Of a stretch of 64,000 bases of DNA, positions 37,034-46,834 are shown in pieces (position 1 is the stretch's first letter; every line of letters starts with the position of its first letter). The stretch covers positions 1 to 64,000 of the forward strand of contig CAYJMS010000002.1 of NCBI GenBank assembly GCA_964371615.1, in the 5' to 3' direction. The translations under genes and the position numbers were made by a program. Below the pieces are notes generated by a model that did not search any database, had not been told where the DNA came from, and worked only from the letters and a program-made list of their open reading frames with translations. The stretch comes from SpSt-333 sp964371615. GTDB taxonomy: Bacteria > Bacteroidota > Ignavibacteria > UBA10030 > UBA8401.

Positions 37034-37110
37034 GTTCTACTTGGGGTTGGATGTTGAGTCTTCCAGACTCGACCATAGGTCAAAAGCCGTCCAACCCCTT
37101 CTTATTTATC
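37034..37110 (+). ncRNA. Candidate structured small RNA between CRISPR segments
   Basis: A perfect 9-bp closing stem (GGGGTTGGA 37043-37051 with TCCAACCCC 37090-37098) encloses GAGTC-TTCCA-GACTC (37056-37070) and GACC-ATA-GGTC (37071-37081), giving a three-way-junction shape. It is followed by TTCTTATTTAT and preceded by a good promoter. The transcript would be about 75 nt and would run antisense to the 3' end of the DUF3800 gene (stop at 37102). It could instead be only a terminator structure. It matches no RNA family I know. Confidence 0.4.
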
Positions 37111-37842
37111 TCCCCTAATAACCTTTAAACTGCTCCCAATGTAACCCTCGCCTCCATCCCAAGTATAGAATGCATTTTTCAGTTTCTTCCAGAAGGGATC
37201 AATTCTTGTATCGCCGGAAAATCTCGACCCAATAATATAATTAACAAAATCACTGAGTTGAAGACCAATATTTTGGGCTTGTGATATTGCAAATAACGGT
37301 GTTTTTATAACACTTGTCAATGCCAATCCAGCGGGGCTTCTTACAAAATAATTTGTTATCGCCTCGGAGTTTGTATTATTAATTTGAAAACCTCTATCAT
37401 CAAAAACTAATTTAGCAAAACGATCTGGATGCTCTCGTTTCATAAAAACATCTACTCTCTCAAAGAGAAAAACAAATGTCTTGTCGAGCGAGCGGACATC
37501 TTCACATTTGAAAGAATGAAGTTCTTCCTCAAAACAAACACACCCAAGTACTATTAATTTCTTATGAGAAATATAATCAAGCACATCAGAGGCAAATGCT
37601 AAATTTTTTGATTTTATCCCTCGTTGTTCGAGCTTAAAAGCAAAACTCTTAAAAATTTCTGAACCCTTAATTTCCATTCTTGTCGCTATTTCTGCTCCAA
37701 AATGCTTCACCTTTAGAGTAAATAAGTCAACGACAATTTGGCTCAGAGATTCTTCTGGAATTGCTATCCCGACCAAAAGACCAAGTGGTTTGTCGGTTAC
37801 TGTTCGTGATTTGCGGAATGATTCATCAAAGAATATTAACAT
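37102..37842 (-). CDS. DUF3800 family protein inserted within the CRISPR region
   Basis: This 246-residue protein has the DUF3800 hallmarks: an N-terminal strand ending in FFDES with the conserved Asp, a central VFDDRG, and the C-terminal QAQNIGLQLSDFVNYIIG segment with the second conserved acidic site. The family is thought to have an RNase H-like fold and is frequent beside defence and mobile genes; its function is unproven. It splits decayed CRISPR sequence, with blocks A and B on one side and block C on the other, so it was inserted after that part of the array stopped being maintained, or its insertion helped freeze it. AT-rich, with no signal peptide. Confidence 0.8.
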   Translation of the reverse strand: MLIFFDESFRKSRTVTDKPLGLLVGIAIPEESLSQIVVDLFTLKVKHFGAEIATRMEIKGSEIFKSFAFKLEQRGIKSKNLAFASDVLDYISHKKLIVLGCVCFEEELHSFKCEDVRSLDKTFVFLFERVDVFMKREHPDRFAKLVFDDRGFQINNTNSEAITNYFVRSPAGLALTSVIKTPLFAISQAQNIGLQLSDFVNYIIGSRFSGDTRIDPFWKKLKNAFYTWDGGEGYIGSSLKVIRGDK

Positions 37843-37921
37843 TATATTTCTCTTCTATTATTTCTTATGGCTTTTCACTGTTAATTCCCCGTCACATTTT
37901 TCCCGTTTTAATCAAAATTAT

Positions 37922-38271
37922 GTTTCAATCTACGCGGGGCACGACTATTGTAACTGGTCTTCCACCAATTGAAATGCTGTTTCATTCCACGAACCCACAA
38001 CGTGTACGACGTTCGTCTTACCGCTATATCGCAAATTTACGTTGTTTCAACCTTCGCGCCTTCGTAGGGTTCGATACAGCATCAATGCTACACACCCACG
38101 TAGTACACTGTTTCAATGTACTTATGCTTAGGCTTTGAAACAAGAGTTTGAATCTTCGCACAAATGCGGGTCGCGATGATTCAGTCCATGATCAAAATGC
38201 AAGAAATATAAGTTAAAATCCATGCGGGTCGAGACGTATCCCAGTATTCGGCAAGTGCACACATTACAAGA
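37922..38271 (-). repeat. Decayed CRISPR zone containing block C
   Basis: Degenerate repeats lie at 37922-37945 (internally deleted), 37979-38010, 38044-38075, 38110-38141, 38146-38177 and 38211-38235, separated mostly by 33-36 bases, which is true CRISPR spacing. Block C (38044-38271) matches blocks A and B in both repeat and spacer positions, for example GCATCAATGCTACAC and ACTTATGCTTAGGC. It runs directly into the first good repeat of the main array. Confidence 0.75.
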
Positions 38272-41016
38272 GTTTCAATCCACACGCCCATGCGGGGCGC
38301 GACCCTTACCGAAATTGGGGTAATAACAAAGGGTGGTGTTTCAATCCACGCGCCCACGCGGGGCGCGACTTATCTTTCAAAAAAAGATCTTCCATCGTTT
38401 AAGTTTCAATCCACGCGCCCACGCGGGGCGCGACTGCTGTTGTAATGTCTGCAGCTGAATAAGAAGTTGTTTCAATCCACGCGCCCACGCGGGGCGCGAC
38501 AGGTGCAGCCCATCCGGTTCACCAATCCGAAAACGTTTCAATCCACGCGCCCACGCGGGGCGCGACCTATGGCGATATATTCACCCGATAATTTTCTTTA
38601 AGTTTCAATCCACGCGCCCACGCGGGGCGCGACTGAAGAACGGTGTTCTGATGGTTCGTGGAAAGAGTTTCAATCCACGCGCCCACGCGGGGCGCGACTT
38701 CAGGCGAAGATCGATAAGGACGAACAGCTGACGGTTTCAATCCACGCGCCCACGCGGGGCGCGACTTCGCATCGACAATTTTATCCCGGTGTTCAGAGGT
38801 GTTTCAATCCACGCGCCCACGCGGGGCGCGACTCCATATCCTCCACGGCCTTGCCGCTCATTGTCTTGTTTCAATCCACGCGCCCACGCGGGGCGCGACT
38901 TCGAAGTCAGCAACGGCACCATAGAAGTGCTGGTGTTTCAATCCACGCGCCCACGCGGGGCGCGACATTCGTCTCCGACAAAATCGCCAACGATAAAATC
39001 GTTTCAATCCACGCGCCCACGCGGGGCGCGACGACGCAAGTTCAATCGGCTGGCCCGGTGTTGTTGTTTCAATCCACGCGCCCACGCGGGGCGCGACCCG
39101 AAATGCGGAACATGACCGCATCCGATTCTCTGTTTCAATCCACGCGCCCACGCGGGGCGCGACAATTACCGATGCGGATGCCGGCGATCGTTAAGCCGTT
39201 TCAATCCACGCGCCCACGCGGGGCGCGACGGACACGTGGCGCAAAACAACAATCTCTGCAGAAGTTTCAATCCACGCGCCCACGCGGGGCGCGACAGATC
39301 AGTTCCATTGCCGTGTCCACGCCGACGATGTTTCAATCCACGCGCCCACGCGGGGCGCGACTCCTGCAGCAGATCTCGTGCGGTCTGTGATTTTGTTTCA
39401 ATCCACGCGCCCACGCGGGGCGCGACGTGTAAAAGGCAATTCAATGGAGCCGGAGATTAAAGTTTCAATCCACGCGCCCACGCGGGGCGCGACTGAGTTG
39501 CGCGCTTTCGTGCGCGACCTGGGCGATGTTTCAATCCACGCGCCCACGCGGGGCGCGACGTTCACTATCTCAAAGCAAAAGGGAAAGAGGAAGGTTTCAA
39601 TCCACGCGCCCACGCGGGGCGCGACCGATATGCTGCACTGACTGATTGCTAACCTTCACGTTTCAATCCACGCGCCCACGCGGGGCGCGACGATGTTTGA
39701 GCGATGAGGTCTCGGTGATTCCCCCGTTTCAATCCACGCGCCCACGCGGGGCGCGACTGCGTCGATCCAGGAGCCGAACATGCGACCTTTGTTTCAATCC
39801 ACGCGCCCACGCGGGGCGCGACAACAGCCAGAAAACTTATTGCGGAGAAAGAACCCGTTTCAATCCACGCGCCCACGCGGGGCGCGACAAGAGCGCATTG
39901 GGTAAATACTTCCGGGATAGTCTGGTTTCAATCCACGCGCCCACGCGGGGCGCGACGTAAATAATCCCATTAGCGTTCGTTTCCGGTGAATGTTTCAATC
40001 CACGCGCCCACGCGGGGCGCGACTTTGGTGGAATAATGGCAGACAGTACCGGCATTGTTTCAATCCACGCGCCCACGCGGGGCGCGACGCTTTTTTTTGA
40101 GGGGCTTTTTAGATATAATATGTGTTTCAATCCACGCGCCCACGCGGGGCGCGACCCGACGCCAATGTCGGATCCATCGTATTCGGCACGTTTCAATCCA
40201 CGCGCCCACGCGGGGCGCGACCTTTATGATCTGACCTTTCCCGCCTGCCACGCTGTTTCAATCCACGCGCCCACGCGGGGCGCGACTGATCGTTCGGCGA
40301 AAGGTCGTCAAGCCTCGACTGTTTCAATCCACGCGCCCACGCGGGGCGCGACTTGCAACGATTGAACAAACGAATCCGGTTATTGCCGTTTCAATCCACG
40401 CGCCCACGCGGGGCGCGACCACGACACCGTAGTGATTCTTGCCAACCACGTTGTTTCAATCCACGCGCCCACGCGGGGCGCGACTTGGTCAGCAACGGCA
40501 TCGAGGAAATCATACTCATGTTTCAATCCACGCGCCCACGCGGGGCGCGACTCTGTTGACCATGACAATAATTACTATACATCTGTTTCAATCCACGCGC
40601 CCACGCGGGGCGCGACGCAAGATTTTCTTTGATGTCCTCAACGTCCTGCGTGTTTCAATCCACGCGCCCACGCGGGGCGCGACGTCCGGCGATACATTTT
40701 TATTTGCATCTTCAACGGTTTCAATCCACGCGCCCACGCGGGGCGCGACTCACCGGAAACAACAAGATCAAGTTAAACGGTAAAGTTTCAATCCACGCGC
40801 CCACGCGGGGCGCGACAATTCTACCAACTCAAAGACATTAAGGATGAGCAGTTTCAATCCACGCGCCCACGCGGGGCGCGACGTCAAAAGAGGATATGCA
40901 CGACTACCTGAAAACCGTTTCAATCCACGCGCCCACGCGGGGCGCGACAATCGTTCCAGCATGGGTTTTAATTACTCTTTTTTTGTTTCAATCCACGCGC
41001 CCACGCGGGGCGCGAC
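38272..41016 (-). CRISPR. Main type I-C CRISPR array, 42 repeats / 41 spacers
   Basis: The 32-bp repeat begins GTTTCAATCC and ends GGGGCGCGAC on the plus strand, with an internal palindrome (CGCGCCC/GGGGCGCG). Forty-two copies run from 38272 to 41016 with spacers of 33-36 bp. All are identical except the outermost at 38272 (ACACG and CATGC variants). The crRNA sense is the minus strand, ending in ATTGAAAC as in other I-C systems. Perfect repeats reach the cas side, so the leader-proximal, youngest spacer is at 40949-40984. Every reading frame through the array is spurious. Confidence 0.98.
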
Positions 41017-41180
41017 TGCCACTTCATTTTTTACATCTATATTTTAAGTATTACTCGGTATTTCGCTATCCAATCATGTGTCAATGAACAATAGAATAGT
41101 ACAACTAACAATCGCAATATTTTCTTAAATTTCAGTGCGCTAACCTGCCGGGATTTGTGTGTTTGCTTCGATTAGCGCCA
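41017..41180 (-). promoter_or_regulatory. CRISPR leader
   Basis: This AT-rich, non-coding 164-bp gap lies between the youngest repeat and the cas2 stop, on the side where repeats are perfect. A TTGACA hexamer occurs on the minus strand (41084-41079). No convincing -10 partner is obvious, so the exact promoter is uncertain. Confidence 0.65.
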
Positions 41181-41471
41181 TTATATAATCATGGTGTCGG
41201 TAATATCCTGTATCTTTTTACTGCCATAATGCTCAACACGACGCTTCCAGTTTGATCCCAAAAAATAGAACCTCAAGCTGTCTTCTTGCTTATTGTATTT
41301 AGAAAGGAGTTTGTCTTTCAATACCTCCCACTGCGCCGGATCAACATTACACTCAAATACTGAGTTCTGAACACGAAAGCCAAAGTCGAGACAAATTTCC
41401 GATATATGACGCAATCGCTTTATACCGGTATCTGATTTTGTCGAAACATCGTAACTGACCAATACCATCAT
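41181..41471 (-). CDS. cas2: CRISPR-associated endonuclease Cas2
   Basis: The protein has 96 residues, the usual Cas2 length. It begins with the ferredoxin-like strand VLVSYDV that carries the conserved Asp, and has the VQNSVFECNVDPAQW segment typical of type I-C Cas2. With Cas1 it forms the spacer-integration complex. It is the last cas gene and faces the leader. Confidence 0.95.
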   Translation of the reverse strand: MMVLVSYDVSTKSDTGIKRLRHISEICLDFGFRVQNSVFECNVDPAQWEVLKDKLLSKYNKQEDSLRFYFLGSNWKRRVEHYGSKKIQDITDTMII

Positions 41472-41507
41472 AGTACATTTTCCTCGAAATCTATGATATT
41501 TATTGAA

Positions 41508-42536
41508 TCATTTCATATAAAACGGAGGATATTCAGAGATATCTCCCCGAATACAGCGCGCCAATATTTGTGCCTGCACGTGCGGCAAAAGACCGATTGT
41601 CATTTTTTCATCCAAAAACGGATGTGTGATCTCTTCTTGTTTCCGCTGTTGATATGCATTGAGTAATGTCTTTCGCGCATCATCGGTCATCCGAACTTCA
41701 CCCGATTCCCTGACTTCAAAATCTTTGATGGTCACTTGTTTGAGATTGATAAGATTCAACATGATTCTATCACCAAGGTAAGCACGAAACTCTTCCATGA
41801 GATCAAGCGCTAAACTTGGTCTCCCAGACCGAAGCTGATGAAGAAATCCGACCTGCGGATCCAGTCCCGTTGTTTCCAATGCAGATCGTATATCGTTTGC
41901 AAGGATAGAATAAAGAAACGACAATATCGCATTAGCGGGATCGAGCGGGGGCCTTTTACTTCGCTGTGTAAATACAAAATCATCTTTTTGTGATGTGATT
42001 AATGACGACAATACACTAAAATACATTGCTGCGCACTCTCCTTCGTGTCCTCTCAATTCGTCCAATGATTGAGACCGGTGAATATCACTCAGCCGATTTC
42101 CCATTACCATGATAACGGTATTGATTTTTTCAGTAGTGATTTCGGGATGATTTCGCTGATGTCTTTGGAGTAAACTGCGAAAATTAGACACCTTTGCAGC
42201 AATGATCGGCCGAGCAATTTTCAGAGATTCGTATTCATTATCCGCCAGGGCATATTGTGCTTTGCGGAGAAACACGTTGCCTTTTTGTGCACCATATACT
42301 TTTGCGAGAAACTTCCCGTTCTCTGTCAGATAACTGATTCCGACATTATTTTCCGCACAAAATGCCATGAGCGGCGGTGATAGAGCTTTGAAACCGAAAC
42401 AGACGATATTCTCGATTGAATGTACCGGCGCTTGAAACACTTTTTTGTTTTCTCTTTCAACAACAAATGTTTCGCGTTCTTTACGGACATATGCGTCATC
42501 CGATGTGATATATAATGTATTGAGGTGTTTCTTCAT
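41508..42536 (-). CDS. cas1: CRISPR-associated endonuclease Cas1
   Basis: A 342-residue type I-C Cas1. The N-terminal beta domain begins HLNTLYITSDDAYV. The catalytic helical domain has the acidic LRGHEGECAAMYF site, then GFLHQLRSGRPSLALDLMEEF, which holds the conserved His and Asp metal ligands. It inserts new spacers next to the leader together with Cas2, and Cas4 trims and orients them. The residues look intact, in keeping with the long, uniform array. Confidence 0.95.
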   Translation of the reverse strand: MKKHLNTLYITSDDAYVRKERETFVVERENKKVFQAPVHSIENIVCFGFKALSPPLMAFCAENNVGISYLTENGKFLAKVYGAQKGNVFLRKAQYALADNEYESLKIARPIIAAKVSNFRSLLQRHQRNHPEITTEKINTVIMVMGNRLSDIHRSQSLDELRGHEGECAAMYFSVLSSLITSQKDDFVFTQRSKRPPLDPANAILSFLYSILANDIRSALETTGLDPQVGFLHQLRSGRPSLALDLMEEFRAYLGDRIMLNLINLKQVTIKDFEVRESGEVRMTDDARKTLLNAYQQRKQEEITHPFLDEKMTIGLLPHVQAQILARCIRGDISEYPPFYMK

Positions 42537-42625
42537 AGCACAGTGATTATCTGTTTGTCATTTCGTTCTCGATCGATATTCCGTTTCTTATGATTTCTGC
42601 GTTCGCCGACTTGAAAATATATCAC

Positions 42626-43249
42626 TTATGGACTATACAGGTCATTCATATATTTATTCAGTTTTTTACGGTTCATTGCTTTGGGTTGACAGATCGAATA
42701 AAGAGAACAATTTCTACATTTTGCCGCGTATTCTGCCACCGGTACGGCTTTCTTTGATATAATATCCCGCACAGCGTCGATGATTTCTTCGGTTTGTGAC
42801 CGTAATTTTTTGTCAATCTCAATAATATCTCTCCGACGTATTTTCCCATAAAAAAAGGTGCCGCGTGTTATTGTAGTATTGAGCATCTCTTCCAAACATA
42901 ACGCCTGGGCACACAACTGCACTTTGTCGCTAATGTTTTCTTTCGGTTCGCCGGATTTAAATTCTACAGGTAATACTTCCTCACCTGCTTTTGTTTCTCT
43001 AAACTCTACTACATCGCACCGACCGACAATACCATATTTAAACGAATGGATACGCAACCCCCGAACAGTTTTTTTAGTGCCCCGGGTTTCGTACGTATCC
43101 GTATCGACCTTTTCGTGGAGGATGTCACCCCGAACGGTAAAAACATTCTCGTGCCACACATCCTCCACATGTATAAGCGCGCATTGCCGTGGGCAATAGA
43201 CATAATGCTGCAGTGCGCTGATCATTATGAGATCTTCTTCAGTGAACAT
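42626..43249 (-). CDS. cas4: CRISPR-associated exonuclease Cas4
   Basis: A protein of about 207 residues from ATG 43249, chosen because I-C Cas4 proteins begin with an EEDL-ISALQHxxxCPRQCALIH stretch; ATG 43273 would add eight residues. The cysteine of YCPRQCALIH and the C-terminal CRNCSLYSIC supply the four iron-sulfur ligands. The nuclease motif shows GRCDVVEF and PVEFKSG. Cas4 selects PAM-containing prespacers. It sits in its standard place between cas7 and cas1. Confidence 0.92.
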   Translation of the reverse strand: MFTEEDLIMISALQHYVYCPRQCALIHVEDVWHENVFTVRGDILHEKVDTDTYETRGTKKTVRGLRIHSFKYGIVGRCDVVEFRETKAGEEVLPVEFKSGEPKENISDKVQLCAQALCLEEMLNTTITRGTFFYGKIRRRDIIEIDKKLRSQTEEIIDAVRDIISKKAVPVAEYAAKCRNCSLYSICQPKAMNRKKLNKYMNDLYSP

Positions 43250-43293
43250 ATTTTTCAGAAAGTCACAAGGCATACGCCGGAATACAGCTTACC

Positions 43294-44160
43294 TTATTCG
43301 ACGTTAACAATATGAAATGTTTTATCGCAAATAGACTTCCCATCTAATGAAATATCGTAATCTGTAAACTCCCTTGCCGGTTTGGTTTCATCATTTTTAC
43401 GTTTCCATGTTACTCGCTCAAACAGTTCATGTGCTGGTTTATTGCCAAGTGCAGTTGCGTGTTCAAACACAACCAACTTTCTTGTACACATCAAACCGCG
43501 CGCTGCAGAATGGTCATGCTCAAACATTTCTTGTAATGCTTTCCAAAATATGTCGAGGTCTTCGATGGAGAATTTTGTTTGCTCCGCGAGATGTGCGGAG
43601 ACAAAGCCATGAGCGCGATATAGCCCATAAGGGACTGTGTATTTGCGTCCCATAGTTCGATTATCTCCGCTCTGTTTTTCAGAATCTGCATCTGTTGTTA
43701 CTGCCATTCTTGTAATACTGTGTTCTAATGCAATAATTGGTTCTACTGATCTACCAAAAGTTAACTGAACAGGACCTCTAACTTGACCTGCATTCTTTCC
43801 GGTACTTAATACTGCGCCAAAAGTTCGAATATCGTAATATTTTTTACACATCCATTGACGAGCTGCTTCTGTTTTTTCACCCTTTTCTTTTTTCCCTACT
43901 TCTTTATCCGCATGTGCTTCGTCAATTAGATTGTTGAGTATTGCTTTTTCTTTTATAAAAATATCAAAAGGACGATTGAATTTTTTAATAATTGAAACAT
44001 AATTTCTTACTTTTCTCTTTATGCATACATCTGTTACCAATCCCATTCCTGTTTCTGCATCAACACGTGGCAAATTTCCGGCATCGGGATCGCCATTGGG
44101 ATTTCCATCTTTTACATCAAAGAAGAGAACAAAGTCATAACGTTTAGTAATCGCACTCAT
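43294..44160 (-). CDS. cas7: Type I-C Cascade backbone protein Cas7 (Csd2)
   Basis: This 288-residue protein begins with RYDFVLFFDVKDGNPNGDPDAGNLPRVD-type sequence, diagnostic of Csd2/Cas7. AAGGAG lies 9 bp upstream of the start. It coats the crRNA spacer as a helical filament. The RGPVQLTFGRSVEPI and MGRKYTVPYGLYRAHG segments are standard for the family. Confidence 0.95.
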   Translation of the reverse strand: MSAITKRYDFVLFFDVKDGNPNGDPDAGNLPRVDAETGMGLVTDVCIKRKVRNYVSIIKKFNRPFDIFIKEKAILNNLIDEAHADKEVGKKEKGEKTEAARQWMCKKYYDIRTFGAVLSTGKNAGQVRGPVQLTFGRSVEPIIALEHSITRMAVTTDADSEKQSGDNRTMGRKYTVPYGLYRAHGFVSAHLAEQTKFSIEDLDIFWKALQEMFEHDHSAARGLMCTRKLVVFEHATALGNKPAHELFERVTWKRKNDETKPAREFTDYDISLDGKSICDKTFHIVNVE

Positions 44161-44202
44161 GATAAGACTCCTTTTCTTAATAATGAATATTTGTGTTCAG
44201 AT

Positions 44203-45954
44203 TCAATTTATTTTCTTACTGTTAAATAAATCTTGTCGCTGATGATAATAGCCAATAGTAAAATATGTCTGTTGATTTAACGGCAAATGGGCAGGAATAT
44301 TCTGTGTGTTTAACTTAATACAAATCTCACTTTTTAAGTCTTCATAAAATTTCTTCGAATTTTTTGTTTTAGCAAGGTGGTGACCATATAATTTTTCCAA
44401 TAATGGCAAAACAGTAGTTGGGGAAGTTGAAAATGCTCCGTAGAATCTGTCTCGAATACCAGAGTTAAGTTCTTTGAAGTCGTTTGCATGTAATTGTACT
44501 TGTTCGAGAAGTGCAAAAAGCCTTCCCAATAGATAACCAGGATTTGTATTAGATTTATCCAAAGCCATAAGAATCTCCTTTTCTGTTAATTTATAAATAC
44601 GATTAAACCGATTTAGGTATGCTTTGAGAATTGCTGCGCGTGAACGATTGACTTGACGTTCTGCTCTTATTCGCCTCATACATTGTTGCATCAATGTTAC
44701 AGGGTAAGGCGTGCCATCCAATATGCTTTCAATTACTTTTCCAGTTAAATTCGGTGGAATATTTTCCATTTTATATTGTAATGCGGTAGAAGAAAGGATT
44801 TGATAGAGTGACAAATGTTCTGGTTCTTTCGGTCCATGAGCAATTTTAAAATCCTCAAAATGTTGGTATATTCTTTTGCCGAATTCTTCCACCGTTCCTG
44901 TTCTCCAAAAACGAACTGAAATTCTCGCAGCATTTGGGGCAAGTGCCAATACATAAAAGCGACTGTCTTTTTCTTGCGATAATCTTCCAGTGAAAACAGA
45001 GTCATACAATGCTTTTACGACTTGGATTCTTGAATCAGGATTTTCTTCATTGGTTGTTTGTGTCGCAACAACCCACGAAATAATTTCTTCAAGATTTATG
45101 GCTTTCGGAGTGTTTTCTGACCAAAAAACAATTGTTGAATCGCTAATAATAATTTTATTTGTCGATGTACTAAGAAGGTATTTTAAAGCAGTACTATACG
45201 CTGCTTCTGTCTTTAACGAAATTGGTGCATTAAATGCCTGCTTTTTTCCATAAGAATCAAAGCCGGAATTTTTTTGGAATGCAACAACCTTTGCATTGCT
45301 TTTTGAACCAAGAATAGGTGTTGCCGTATGAAGTCGGGCGATTATCCCTTTTTCGCCTGTAACAAGGCAATTACCAATCAATGGTTTTATATCTTCATTG
45401 TCTTCAATTTCATTATTCTCTGATGTCGTAGATATTTGGTATTTAACAATTACATTTCTTTGTGGTATAAGTTCCGTTTCACCATCCAACCGGAATGTTA
45501 AGTTACATCCTGGAATTTCAATACAATCTTTCCAATTAGTATGTTTTTTTACTTCCGCTATTTGCTTTTTTCCATAAAATGAAAGAATCGCTTGTACACC
45601 GACATCATTTTTTACATCTTGTGGAAGCTTCTTTATCTTTTCTAAAAAGGCACGGTGTTGTTTTTTTGCCATCTCCCTCGCTTCTTTTTCTGTACCTTTG
45701 GGATAACCGAGAACATAACCATAGTGATCCCATAGCAAATAAGTTGTTTGCCAAGAATTTGCGCCCGAACGTCCTATAGATTTTGGTAAAATGTATTGTT
45801 TCCCTTTCTTCTTTTCCCGTTGATCAACAAGGTCTTTAAACTCACCTTTTCTGTTAATGACTATTATGAATTTTAATTCTCTTAATTCGAATCCTTCTGC
45901 CGGAAGAGTGTCTTTTTTCCTCTGATAGTAATCATACAATGCTTGTAATATCAT
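44203..45954 (-). CDS. cas8c: Type I-C Cascade large subunit Cas8c (Csd1)
   Basis: This 583-residue protein begins MILQALYDYYQRKKDTLPAEGFE, typical of Csd1. FYVLALAPNAARISVRFWRTGTV in the centre and the GYLLGRLFALLEQVQ segment near the C-terminus are family hallmarks. Cas8c recognises the PAM and, through an internally translated C-terminal piece, provides the small subunit in characterised I-C systems. The gene overlaps the cas5 stop by 4 bp. Composition is AT-rich compared with the catabolic cluster. Confidence 0.95.
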   Translation of the reverse strand: MILQALYDYYQRKKDTLPAEGFELRELKFIIVINRKGEFKDLVDQREKKKGKQYILPKSIGRSGANSWQTTYLLWDHYGYVLGYPKGTEKEAREMAKKQHRAFLEKIKKLPQDVKNDVGVQAILSFYGKKQIAEVKKHTNWKDCIEIPGCNLTFRLDGETELIPQRNVIVKYQISTTSENNEIEDNEDIKPLIGNCLVTGEKGIIARLHTATPILGSKSNAKVVAFQKNSGFDSYGKKQAFNAPISLKTEAAYSTALKYLLSTSTNKIIISDSTIVFWSENTPKAINLEEIISWVVATQTTNEENPDSRIQVVKALYDSVFTGRLSQEKDSRFYVLALAPNAARISVRFWRTGTVEEFGKRIYQHFEDFKIAHGPKEPEHLSLYQILSSTALQYKMENIPPNLTGKVIESILDGTPYPVTLMQQCMRRIRAERQVNRSRAAILKAYLNRFNRIYKLTEKEILMALDKSNTNPGYLLGRLFALLEQVQLHANDFKELNSGIRDRFYGAFSTSPTTVLPLLEKLYGHHLAKTKNSKKFYEDLKSEICIKLNTQNIPAHLPLNQQTYFTIGYYHQRQDLFNSKKIN

Positions 45955-46712
45955 CGACGTATTTCCTCACTTTCTAACGGGGGCACGTTTACAACTCCAT
46001 TATTGATCTTTGCTTTGAAAAACAATGGCTGAGGGTCATTCAAGTCCGTAAAATCCATATCATAAAGCATAAAACCTAAATCACGAGTTTCATTTACTGT
46101 TTGTACTGGTTCTTTTTCTGGGTTTTTTATGAACTTGAATTGACAACTAAATTCTCTGCATCCAAGATAGGGTTGATTGAAGCATTGTCCTTTTATTGCT
46201 CTCCGTTCAAAGATGGCAAGATATTTGCCAGGGGTTTCATCTTTTCGCTCTGTTTCATGGTTTTCTTCCGACGCATTAATCTCATCTTTCATGAATTCCC
46301 TTTCTTCATTTTCCCAAAGATATTCTGGTACAATGACGTGTTTATTATTTTTTCTCTCAGAAACGGGAATATAATTGAGCACGGCAAAAAACCGGTACTT
46401 AACATCACGCAAAAATAAACTCGCCCTCTGTTGACGATTATCTTCAATCAAAATGCCATTGCTTCGTTCACTCATTACTGTGCCAACTTCATTCCGTCTA
46501 ACAGAAATCCATTTTATGGGATTGAGTATTTCAATCTTTGTTACTTCCCATCGTATCGCGGGTTTCCAAAATATGGATTCAAAGACCGCCCGTACTGCCG
46601 AAGGTGTAGGAACATCGTAACTCACACGCTCCACTTTCATTTCGGGTCTGGTAAAACAAGCATAATCTCCTTCTACCTCAAGACAGAAAGAATTAAATGT
46701 ACTTTTTGGCAT
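45951..46712 (-). CDS. cas5c: Type I-C crRNA-processing protein Cas5 (Cas5d/Csd5)
   Basis: This 253-residue protein starts after a strong Shine-Dalgarno (AAGGAGG). VSYDVPTPSAVRAVFESIFWKPAI is the signature of I-C Cas5, and the YLGCREFSC segment also fits. In I-C systems Cas5 is the endonuclease that cuts the repeat hairpin and stays on the 5' handle. The palindromic repeat here is a suitable substrate. Confidence 0.95.
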   Translation of the reverse strand: MPKSTFNSFCLEVEGDYACFTRPEMKVERVSYDVPTPSAVRAVFESIFWKPAIRWEVTKIEILNPIKWISVRRNEVGTVMSERSNGILIEDNRQQRASLFLRDVKYRFFAVLNYIPVSERKNNKHVIVPEYLWENEEREFMKDEINASEENHETERKDETPGKYLAIFERRAIKGQCFNQPYLGCREFSCQFKFIKNPEKEPVQTVNETRDLGFMLYDMDFTDLNDPQPLFFKAKINNGVVNVPPLESEEIRR

Positions 46713-46834
46713 TACATTTCCTCCTTATATTGTTTCAATTGTTGTGGAGAAGGTATTTAATGTTGTCATCACATTGTAATCTGCTTGGCGATTTATTATT
46801 GTCAGACAAGAAGACCTGACTGACCCTGAATGCT

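Noticed and set aside
35511..41087. Many repetitive open frames with SIHAPTRGAT-, NPRAHAGRD- and GAWIET-like translations
   Set aside because: They are frames through the CRISPR repeats on both strands and are a well-known annotation artefact.
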